Source: Pyronema omphalodes (taxonomy: Eukaryota; Ascomycota; Pezizomycetes; Pezizales; Pyronemataceae). Taken from it: a DNA stretch of 64,000 nt. Under the pieces are notes generated by a model, which saw only the letters and a list, made by a program, of their open reading frames with translations, was not told the origin of the DNA and searched no databases. This document shows, piece by piece, positions 10,597 through 20,718 of the stretch. The stretch spans positions 620,001 to 684,000 of the forward strand of contig JAJJXM010000014.1 in the NCBI GenBank assembly GCA_024516155.1, in the 5' to 3' direction. The stretch's first letter is position 1; each line of letters starts with the position of its first letter. Made by a program: the position numbers and the translations under genes.

Positions 10597-13584
10597 ATCC
10601 CACAGCATTCACAACTACTTTGATATTAAAATGAATAACTGTGTCATGTTTACCCTGTTGTGTGTCGAACTGTTTGTGTTTTTATGTATACCTTATGCTC
10701 TCGCTAGGTTTGTTCTAAGTTGTTATGTTAGTTGATTTTTATGGTGATCAGAATCGGGTTCGATGACCTGCATGTAAATTGATCGACGATAAGTGTATAC
10801 GTTTTGAGTGTCCTGAACTTATTTTTGTACTGGCCGTTGGTATGCCGTTATTTTTTTCTAATTCAATGATTAATCCAAATATCATGAATGAGTTCTGGAT
10901 GCTGTGTCGTCCATATCGCCAAATGCACCAAAGTGCTTTAATGCCAATGAAGCATGCAGAATGTGATGAAAATCTCCTTCAGCATTCCGAGTGTAATTTC
11001 TGTCAGAGGTCCGAAATAAGTTTATTCGCATCTCCTGGGAAATGCCTCGTTCTTATATTCGCTGACGTGCTGTCGTTTGACGGTATGACTCAATTGCAGT
11101 CGGAGCATGGAAAATGGAAAGCTGCTGATGATCTGTTAATACTGACGGCATAGTTCACTCATTCTGATACGTATCCGTAACTTGCCGGAAGTTGGAATGT
11201 CAGCGGACAATGGAAACCGGCTTATAAGCCGTGAATATGTTTTGGCATACTCTCTTTGATTCCCATGAAATTGCCGGGTGTCATAATTGACCGTTTTTTT
11301 TTTTTTCGCTCTTACAGAAATTATTCTCAATCCTGTACAGCATAATCTTCAGAAGCGTCTTGAATATTTGGAGATACGGAATCTTCAAAAGTTCACCCGA
11401 GAGGGGGTGAAAAAAAAACTATAGCAGAACAATGCCTTGCTGGCCATGGTTTCCGTGGCATCATGCAATCATGAAATCAAACTCTGGGTGATGACTTTGT
11501 TTCACAGGCAGTGCGAATGTCACTTGTAATTGTCAACCAAGTACCTTCCTTCACGCAATAACTTCTGCATACAAGTTATACCGAATCATATTTTGATCTG
11601 TAGAACATATTCTCAGACACGCACTGAATGGGGTTGACAGTGTTGTGTGCTGCTATCATTTGATAACCACGGGGATAAGTACCTTTCGCCCTTCGCCCCC
11701 CCGCCCCTCACTCCCCGGCCTTACCCTTCCTACGCTTACCTTCCTCTGTAGGTGTTTCGAACCACAAGATGCTGTAGAACACTTCGGGTTAATCTTATAC
11801 GGTCTTAGTTGTGTTGTAAAGGGCAATCGATTGCCAACCACCTCTTGAGAAACACTATAAATACAAATAAACTTTCTTTTCTGGATTCCTCCGTTTTGTG
11901 TTGGCTACTGGCGAATATACCCGCGTATGGATGTTGCAGAGTTCAACAAACCTAATGATGATAACTGTGTCTCGAAATGTTACTCGTTTCCTCTCACGAT
12001 GCGAATCGGTAGGCGTATGAAACTCTCCAGAGGACCCTCCGATATCCAATTCCAGTTTGAAAATCCAAGCCGTTGCAGTGATTCTTCAGCACCTATGGCC
12101 CATTGTAACGTTCTGAGCAAGCTTCTGTATTTCCTTCCCATTTTTTCCTGGTCATTAGCTTGGATATGGACTTCTTGAAAAAAAAGAAACAGAAGAACGA
12201 CTGGGTGTGCCGAACGAGGAGCCCTTGACCGCCACCGTTGCCATCGAGACGCAGGGACGACCGATTCAGCCCTCCGAATACGACAAAAGGCTGGAATATC
12301 CAGTGTAGAAAGTTTGGGGATGTTAGACCACCCACTATGAAAAGTGGACTATGTCACCGTGACATACTTCATCCTTAACACCGAGGAACCTTGAAGATAC
12401 ATTGTACAGGATGACAATAACGGCCTGTATTATTGAAAAACGATGTTCTGATTCCACGAAATGGTCTTTGAAGGAAAATCGCTGCAGTCAGGACAGTGAT
12501 GAAAATAAAAAGGAAAGAAAGAACCATTTGAAGAAATGTAAAAAAAAAAAAAAAAAAAAAATTGAGTAAAGATTGTGCGACGGCAATTGCTACACGACAT
12601 CGTATATCGAATATTCGATACAGGATATGTTGAGGTTAAAAATTTCGGCAACCGGCATGGCTCTCTAACCCCCGATCATAATTGCTGTCTCTCTTGAGAC
12701 TCCAAGATTGCGTCACTATGAATGATCTAAAACATAGTGTGTGATAACTGTTGGGTATTATTGGTTTTGACCCAGACTGAAGCGGTACAAGAAGGGCACG
12801 TTTCGCTGGGTTCAAGAATGGTGAAATAATGTCTTGGCTTGGCTTGTGCGTGGCAAATCTCACTCAGCGCGGCTTTTATTACACTGAATGATGAGAGTAG
12901 GCGTTCCTACACAACCCCTTCCTGAATTTTAACATCAATCAATGTTAATGGCTGTAACACTGCTGACCACCGTCGATATACCGTCAGACAATGACCGAAG
13001 TGAAGTTGTACATTCTTCAACAAGTATTATATTTCTTAATTGCATCAAGAATATACTCACGGAGGCTTTGAGGTCGGCACAAGGGCGATCTCACACACAA
13101 TCAAATATTCAATAGAAAATAATGACAACTACAGTATCAACGAATACATCAAATCCACTTAATACACTGAAGAGACTTTTCGATAATCACAACTGGTAAC
13201 GCCTAATTTCTATAACTCAAGCTCTTTTAGAAAATAAGTAATCTGACTCCTCTTATTTATCGTAATGATTCGTAATATCATTCTTATCCTAAACTATTCG
13301 ATAATGTAACATTCGAACGGTTATCACAACTCTAATTCCACAACAAAAATACTGATTGTCCAACTGACGCAAGCTGTTATACGGCTGAGAATGCAGGTGT
13401 CAATGACATTCAGGGTGGCTTTAGGCGAATCATCGACGTTGCTTAGTAACTCCTGTCTAGCGTGTTAGCACGTCCATCTAGTATCTACCATGCAGGTGAA
13501 TAGTTCCGGAGGGATACCTACAAGAACCTCCTCATGCTCCACCATCGTGACAATTTCATCCGAACCTGAAACACCAGCGAAAGT
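10597..13584. other. Z2-B1 intergenic segment shared by all units
   Basis: This segment is nearly base-for-base the same as 20719-23699, including a 22-base A run near 12540, and is a diverged match to 45893-48085 and 53247-56682. It contains a TATA-like CTATAAATA at about 11855, a 14-bp palindrome CGGCTTATAAGCCG (11218-11231) and a 16-bp palindrome TATCGAATATTCGATA (12605-12620). Open frames of 124 and 83 codons recur in copies but change mostly at amino-acid-altering positions, so I do not call them genes. Z2 and B1 transcripts should both end here. Confidence 0.5.
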
Positions 13585-15757
13585 CTACTGATTGGCCATG
13601 CTGGAGCTCTCAGCATCACCAGCAGCCCCATGTTCATCCAAACGGTCCGCTCCGGAAACAACGAAAGGCACAGCATCAGGCGACATACCGAGAAGCTCAC
13701 GAGCGGAGACAACGTCAAGCTCACCCACAGACAAACCGAGGTTTCCTGTCGCCTGCATATCCCGCGCGTTCATTTCCTCAACCCTGTTTACGATAGGGTC
13801 TTGAAGTGTCGGAGTGCGGAAAAAAAGATCTTCAGCCTGCCATTCCCTGAGATTGTTCGGAAATTCTCCCGATCGGAACAGTTCGGACCAAAATTCGTCC
13901 ATGTCATCCTGGTCCTCATCGGAATGGAGGAAATCGGGGTGTTCTTCGTCGCCAACGCCGATGTGATAGAGTTGGGTGGCAAAGTCCAAAGCTAAAGCTT
14001 CTGGCGTTGCGGCATCTACGGCAGTCGAGACAACAGGAGCGGGAACCGGAGTAGATGACGCTGAGGGGAGGGCAGTCGTATCATCAGTCTGTGGGATTGA
14101 AGGTCAGTATCAAATTGATTCGCTTTCAAGAATGAACACTTACAAACAAAGGTCCATGTGCTATACAACGCTCCGGCGTGACAACCGAGTTGACGATTGT
14201 ATTCGTCGTGACGGATTCCGCAGGCGTAACAGGCGCGGAGACACTAGCATCAGATCCCGCGCCAGTGCTCCTACTGGCAACAACCGCAATATTACTACCA
14301 GCGGTGCGCGCGTCTCTCGCTGCCTTTCTTGCCGCCGTTCTTTGCTCCTGCCGCTGCTTCTCGGACTTTTGCTTGCTGCACTTCTCCGTAACGTGTGCTT
14401 CTGCCAATGCCCACGAAGTCGTTGGGTATCGCAAACGGAAGCGTCTGATAGCCCGAAGCTGCTGCACAGGGGGAACCTCGTGCCAGAGAAGCACGGTCCC
14501 AACTTGCCATGGCAACATGCAGAGCTTCAAAGTCTCTCCTTGAGACGGGAACTTTGCCTGATTATCAGCAGGCAGGACGTCGCTGTCCGGGTCGTCGGGC
14601 CCAGTCAACACGGGGGCGCCGGATAGGTCTACCCCCGGGGCAGCACTGTGCCAAACGGGACCAGAAGGAGCTATTTCAGGCAAAGCGGCATCTGTGTTCT
14701 CGGAAGTCGCTGCAGTTTCGGGTTCGGAAATGTCCATAGTCCCTGACGAAGGAGAGACCTGGAGCGAAGTCGAAACGGATGTCATGCCCGCCGCCGGCTG
14801 CTCGGTGGTGCAAATAGCGAAACAGTGCTGGAGCTCCGGGGGTATAGCAGGTGCACGACTGTTGCGAGTCTTCTTTTTATGTGGCTGCGCTGCATTGGAA
14901 TTCTTTGCTTCAACGGGGACAGAAGACGCAGGCTGATTCTCCGCTGTGGCCTTATACTGGCGTGCTCTTTTTCGACTGGGTGTCGCCTTTTCGAGTCTTT
15001 CAGCATTACATTCTAACACTCTTGGAGAAGCCTGATCTGAAGTACATGCAGCAGTCCCGGCAATAAAAGTACTAGAAGAGCTGAAGTCATCAGTGGCTGG
15101 GGCTATACCAGCAAGCAGCGGGCTGTGATGTCCAAGGTATTGCAGCTGTTGTGTGGGACAGGCCACTGTGGTATATAGAGTGGACAGTTGGATCCGACGT
15201 CCAGGGTTTCCGGAGAATGGGTTCCTGTACTGTCGATCGCTGGGTTCAGTCTGTTCGTTTCTTGTTGGGGTAGCCGATCCAGAAGGAGTAGCTCCCGTCT
15301 GGCTCACAGAGTTCTGATACAATGCGGGGAGAAAAGGCGACCAGGGTGTCCCAAGATGTTGGAATGACTCGTTCAGCTGAGACTGAGGCAACTGTGGAGG
15401 ACTATCAACAGTTATCAGAATTGTTCCGAGCAAACAGGGTGAAAAATTAGCATACCTGCAGGAACTTCCAGTCGCTTGAACAGAGGCGAGAAGATCGAGC
15501 ACCCTACAGAAGACGATTATTGTCAGCGACCGGCGGCAGCTGGATAATACCAACTGCTAGAATAATAATGGGCAGTGGGAGATGATAGTATGACTTACAC
15601 CGCTGTATAGGTATCGGCTGGAGGAGTATCTCTCGCACCGGTGACAGTGTTCATAGCAGGAGAACTGGTATTGCCGCTTCTGATCGGCATCAACATGATG
15701 TATGGTCACCGTGGATTGTCAGGAAACTTACTCGTCTGGGTTGCCAAAGCTTTCCAT
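13585..15757 (-). CDS. B1: multi-exon putative nuclear protein, chimeric B copy
   Basis: Five exons give 633 aa: 15757-15732, 15664-15599, 15503-15456, 15401-14144 and 14088-13585. All introns are GT-AG and the frame is kept. The product starts MESFGNPD, has Pro/Ser/Thr-rich N-terminal sequence, basic clusters (SRKRAR, KKKTRN), the shared core GPDDPDSDVLPA followed by ETLKLCMLPW, RAIRRFRLRYPTTSW and AEAH, then a highly charged helix (KCSKQKSEKQRQEQRTAARK). The C-terminus is acidic and aromatic (DDMDEFWSELFRSGEF) with REWQAEDLFFRTPTLQDPI. I recognise no family; basic core plus acidic tail suggests a transcription-factor-like protein, which is inference. The first four exons match B3 closely, whereas the last 130 residues match B2/B4. 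The exon-2 acceptor differs from that usable in B3. The gene is convergent with Z2. Confidence 0.75.
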
Positions 15758-18434
15758 TGCGTCTGAATGCTTGAGATGGGAGTTTTGGTCACGATAGTAA
15801 ACAATATCTGCGTGTGATCTTGATTATTCTGTTGCTGTGAGGAGGATGGTAAGAAATCGAGTATGGTTCTGTGACGCGATCGCCTATGTATAGGTGGGTG
15901 GTCCAACAACCTTAAACTTTCAACACTTTGCATATCTTCCAACCTTGAATGAAAGGCTCAGCGCTACTACTGACAACGAGGGCCAAAGAGCTTGACTCTG
16001 CTGAGTCGCTGCCTCCCTGGCAACATCAGGGTCAATTACTGTTTACTGAGCACTCACAGCGATTTAGCAATAGCTATAGTGCCTGTTACGACGGGGGCGA
16101 CTGCAATTGCAGGTACAACATACGGACCGAACGAGGTCGCTGTGTACCTTACAAGGAGCCACGGATCCTCAGATTTCACCGCACATGTATGTAGCTTGGA
16201 GCCTTGGCATTGGGAACTTCGATTATAAAATCTCTGGTATCAATGAGTGACATTTTTACTCATCGATATCAATGCCATGTTTGTGACCAGCTGCGTGAGA
16301 ATAGCTGGGTCGGATTTTTTCCCGTTTGAGATATTTAGGTTAGGCAACTTTTAAGTCTCGACGGACTCGTACAACGGCGGAGACCCCTATTCAATTCGAC
16401 AACGCAAAAGCTCCGAAAAGGAGAATAAAATAGCATCTAGATGCATAGGACGTGTTCGCATGGATGGATTGCAAGCCGACTACTTGAAATGGTTTCAACG
16501 GACTCTGGTTTTATTTATTCAACAATGGCGGTTATTATCCAGCGCCCGGTGGTTAGAAATTTGGACGTACCCCTGGCAGGCCAGTGAGTGGAGAGGGGGG
16601 GGGGGGGGGGGGGGCGAGAAGTTATAAGTACCGGCCCTCCGTTGTATTAGCTGGCAGACATTTGTTAAAACCAGGCAATCTCCATGCAGCATGACCAGAA
16701 GATTGCTTCCATGTGAACAACGAACATCGTCTACGTTTCCGGAGCACAAAACTTGCATGCATTTTGTGCTCAAGCACTTAGCACTGCTCAAATCTGATCC
16801 TTTGATGTTCGGAATCTCAAAGCAGTTATTTCTACGGGCTTTGGCGTTATAAAGTTTGACAGGTTGAAGTGACTGTGGGGGTTGAATGGGATTACTACTG
16901 ATCCCCCTATGGTGTTGTTGGTACGTACAACCTGTGGACTGGTATGATCAGATTTGATTATACTGGTAACACATTTCAAAAAATGTACGAAGCAGCTTTG
17001 ATTTTCAAATCCACCGATCTATTATTTATACATATCATCGTAATTCAAGCCATCCTGCGTTATTTCCGTGATTCCCTGAATACCATGATACCACAGGGGA
17101 ACAGCGCTGACCAAAGCTGAGCACTTTAACGCAAGTTCAATATGCTGAGAATAATCGGTACACGAAATCGTACGAATGGCATATTGGTAAGGATGTAAGG
17201 GTTGAAAGTTGGATTTTTATTGACTATCAACCATGCTCCGTGACGAGTGCCAAACGAAGAGTTCTCTCCCATCCGAAATCAATCAAGTACCGCTTCTTTT
17301 CTATCATTCTGGGAGAATGTAATCCCGTACCATGATTGGAACCTCTCATTTTTGTATCCGAAATCCTATTCACTGATGATGACTTCGTGATTGATTGAAA
17401 GGAGCACTGTGCGAAACGTTCCCCTTTGCCCCATCATATGCAGAACTACTTTTACAAGTACAATGTAAAATGAACTTCAGTCAAAAAGATTGAAAATGAA
17501 AACGGGTGTATCAATAAACAAGCAGTCCATACAAATACAAAAAACGTTCAAGCAAAATGTCGCAATTCTGTAAATGAAGGCCAGCGCGATTCTATACTCA
17601 CGGCGATTAATTACGTTATGATTGTGAAAATCCCACTCTTCATGCCAGGTATTCAGGCGTAAAGCCTTCCTTAAAGTCTTCCAAGTTGGTAAATTGTTTG
17701 GATATGGCCATTGAGCGTGATTGTTGTATCAAGAGAGACTAAATAACATGTATCACTCGGAACCACAGAATTTGTCGCCGTCAGCCTATCCTGAGATCTC
17801 ACGTTCACATGCAAAGAGAAAGGCAATTCCCGGAACGAGTAGCTGTATGAAAAAAGTAAGCCGACTTCGGCTCACCAAGATGCGAAAGGAACATATATAA
17901 AATCAAACCAGTACGAGATACGGTGAATCCAACAGCTGGACGCACGGTAAATCAGGATTCTGTTATTTTTAAATGGTTGAGACTATCCATAATGTTATCA
18001 CCGTAGGTAAATAAAGTTTGTCATGCGGTAAGGATTGCCAGGTCGTCTGGTTCAGGCTAGAACGTACGGGAAATATGAGGTACTAAGGAGAAGGACTGGG
18101 TACTCGACATTGTCTCTTCAGACGGGGCGTCTTATTCAGCGATGGCTGTTCATTAGAAAATGTAGGCTGTTGTTGAGACAGAACACTACGCAATGTATCA
18201 ATCGCCCCAATGTGGATAAATACTCTTGAACCCATGTGTATAGATGAGGTTATGTCAACATTGAGTCTAGCAGGATATTGGCATTGATCAATGTTAATCG
18301 AGATGTTACCATTTCTGATTTTTCAAGTAAAACCGGTGATTAAGTTTAATATCTATCTACGATTGTTACATCTGCGAATAAGAACAACCTATTGCCATTG
18401 CCTGAAATCTTCGTGAATTCCAACTGTCCTATAG
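15758..18434. other. 5' flank of B1
   Basis: Homologous to 43447-45690 upstream of B3 and, more weakly, to 59366-60400 upstream of B4. It holds a 20-base G run at 16595-16614. The right part (17800-18360) is the same block seen at 7710-8300. Open frames such as 16519-16791 (-) recur in the B3 copy but are low-complexity across the G run. No gene is supported; the B1 promoter is expected just right of 15757. Confidence 0.45.
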
Positions 18435-18765
18435 TTCAAAGCTGCTGATCTCGGTGGATATCCTCCACCAGAGAACATTCTCATACTCGCAGGGTAACAG
18501 ACAGAGCTTTAGTGTCTTTCCTTGAGACAGCAACTTTCTCTGGGGGGCAGCCGGCAGGACATCACTATACGGGTCGTCAGGGCCAGTCAAGACGGGGGCG
18601 GAAGACTGGTCATCGCCTGGGGCTGCACTGTGCCATGCGGGACCGCTAACAGCCTCAGCGGCCTCAGCGACCTCAGCGGTTAAGTGCTGCAATTCGGAAG
18701 ACTGATTCGGAGATCACAGCGTGTGACGCGGATTCGATTGAACCGGTGTCTGCTGAACTCGCAAT
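18435..18765 (-). pseudogene. B-gene fragment upstream of Z3
   Basis: The minus-strand translation contains WHSAAPGDDQSSAPVLTG, PYSDVLPA and GKTLKLCLLPCEYENVLWW, clearly the B core, followed upstream by a SADTGS segment matching B4. About 330 bp survive, cut on both sides: the left edge joins the common spacer block and the right edge joins the Z3 upstream block. W to C and other changes indicate decay. Its position parallels the fragment at 8362-8460. Confidence 0.8.
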
Positions 18766-18810
18766 ACTGAGTTATGTTTACAGCATTGTTTGTAACTAGG
18801 ATGACGTTTT

Positions 18811-18958
18811 CGCGGCTGGAATGGACCGCAACTTAACCACTTTCGGCACGGACCGAGTGATTTTGCATTCACACACTTGGCTCGTTCAGGCGTGACGCGA
18901 GTGATACTGCATGCGGGTACACAGGGCATCATTCGATCATTCCGAAAAGGCTTAGTTG
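18811..18958 (+). promoter_or_regulatory. Conserved block upstream of Z3
   Basis: Third copy of the block found upstream of each Z gene with an intact 5' side. It ends 920 bp before the Z3 ATG. It is slightly more diverged than the Z2 copy at its right end (TACTGCATGCGGGTACACAG). Confidence 0.4.
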
Positions 18959-19878
18959 GTCAGCAAAAGCAGTATCGGTTTAGCATTTCGAAACCATAGA
19001 ATTAATGGATCATAGCCGTTCCTGAGAAGAAGCATAAGATCACTGACCGGCGGTTGGCTCTTACGGACCCATTGGGAAAAAAAAGCTTCAGTGACGATGC
19101 ACTCGACGGAGGGGTTGGAGCTCATCAGAGAGATCACATTGCTGGACGCTGTTGTATATAGAAGTAGGAACAAGTGTGATAAAATTCATATCGGGTTGTT
19201 GGTATCAAGGGCAAGGCCTTTACATAGCTGGCAAGCTCAGCTTATATGGTGGAGAGGCTTAGGCAGTCGCTGGAAGTGGATTTGATGTGCACCACATTCG
19301 TATATTACCAATTCTTTTGGGATATTCACCCCAGATATGCCATGTTACAAATACTGGACATTGGAAGCCACTTTGGTGACGTGCGGCAGCGATTGTGCGA
19401 ATCATGTTTTGTGATGAATAGGATTATATTTTCGAAAATGCGGGAGAACATTGCGCGGCATAATAAATGACTTTCATGGATACATTCTAGAATACCAGTA
19501 TCCGCTGCCAAGATAGCCATGCCATGGACGTTCGGTTTAGTCTTGAACATGCCGCGTGTAGCTAGCTTTCGTCCTATACTTCTATCATTGTTCACCGACT
19601 GACGTATTCAACCACAGCTGTTTGTCACCTCTACACTCCACTGCCTCACTCCACTTTTGGTTCAACAATCTTCAGGTATACTGACACATTTATTGCGATC
19701 CATCGACGCACTCTTGCTTGTAAATCCAGAGTTCACACCCTCCGACACTTGCTCATTGTGCTAATCAGGAATAGTAACACGACAACGTCTACCTACGTAA
19801 ATTCTCAACCCTCCACTAAGTCGTGCCGTATCGCAGTTTCCACAGAACTCTGTCCTACCTGGAACCCCATTGACGACC

Positions 19879-20718
19879 ATGGCCTCCAACTGTGCTCAAT
19901 ATCAGATAGATTTGCCGACGACCTGCATCGTCGAAGGCTGTGATGCCTCACCAAAGGATCTTCAGTCCCACATCGCGAAGGACCACATTTTTATATTTCC
20001 CGTCCGCAGTGCCCTGAACACACCGTCAGGAATGGTACCTCCCCAGGAGAATTCACAAGGCAACTGGCTTCCCTTCACCGCGCGTCGGAGTACAGTATAC
20101 GATCCGCTTAGACGAGACGAAGTGAGCATGGCGGCTGCAGTTCTGACTTCGATGTACGAAATCTTGCATCTGATATCACATCCAGACTGCGGTGAATCGG
20201 AATACGAATTCCTGCACCAACAGGAGTTCTATTGTCCAATCCCAGGCTGCAATTTGTTCGGACCGCACACAAGATTGGAGCTTAGGCATCATTTCTATGC
20301 AACGCATACCAATGCACTGACCTTGAAATGCCCGATCCAAGGTTGCAATGTCGTTTTCCAAGATCGCACCCCGGACCTTTATCACCATGTGGTTTTTGAC
20401 CACAATGAAAAAGGGCTCAAAGGACACAATGCATGCATGAAGGCTTTTAATGAGTGCAGAAATAAGGAAACTCTGTTGAAATGCATTCTCGGCTCCTCCC
20501 CCATTTTCAGATGTCCGTTCCCAGACTGCGGCGATCTCTTTGCGTCTTACGAGAGTACTGTGGTGCATATCACGGATATTCATTGCCAGGACGACCATGA
20601 CGTGGTGAACTTCTTCAACGCTGCGGAAATGGATCTCAATGACACTCCAGAAGAAGAGTCCCGGCACGTCCTACAAGCTTCACCGGCACTAAGGAACCTG
20701 GTGCATGGGGAGATGTGA
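19879..20718 (+). CDS. Z3: four-finger C2H2-like protein
   Basis: Single exon, 279 aa, offset 10,122 bp from Z2 and almost the same sequence. The few differences include A for T in the first finger linker (HIAKDH), Y for F at ESEYEF, NLF for RSF after the second finger's CPIPGC, and P for L in CPFPDC. All sixteen zinc ligands are intact. It faces the dead gene B2, so this unit keeps a possibly functional Z but has lost its B partner. Confidence 0.85.
   Translation: MASNCAQYQIDLPTTCIVEGCDASPKDLQSHIAKDHIFIFPVRSALNTPSGMVPPQENSQGNWLPFTARRSTVYDPLRRDEVSMAAAVLTSMYEILHLISHPDCGESEYEFLHQQEFYCPIPGCNLFGPHTRLELRHHFYATHTNALTLKCPIQGCNVVFQDRTPDLYHHVVFDHNEKGLKGHNACMKAFNECRNKETLLKCILGSSPIFRCPFPDCGDLFASYESTVVHITDIHCQDDHDVVNFFNAAEMDLNDTPEEESRHVLQASPALRNLVHGEM

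Noticed and set aside
10779..11153. 124-codon frame after each Z gene, also at 20901, 46076 and (shifted) 53518
   Set aside because: It starts at TTG, is broken in the Z1 flank, and differences between copies are mostly amino-acid changing (about nine against four silent by hand count), as expected for non-coding DNA.
11927..12178. 83-codon frame downstream of a conserved CTATAAATA in each spacer
   Set aside because: The frame is open in several copies but roughly ten of fourteen differences I compared change the amino acid, the start codon is ATA in the Z5 unit, and the 3' ends differ.
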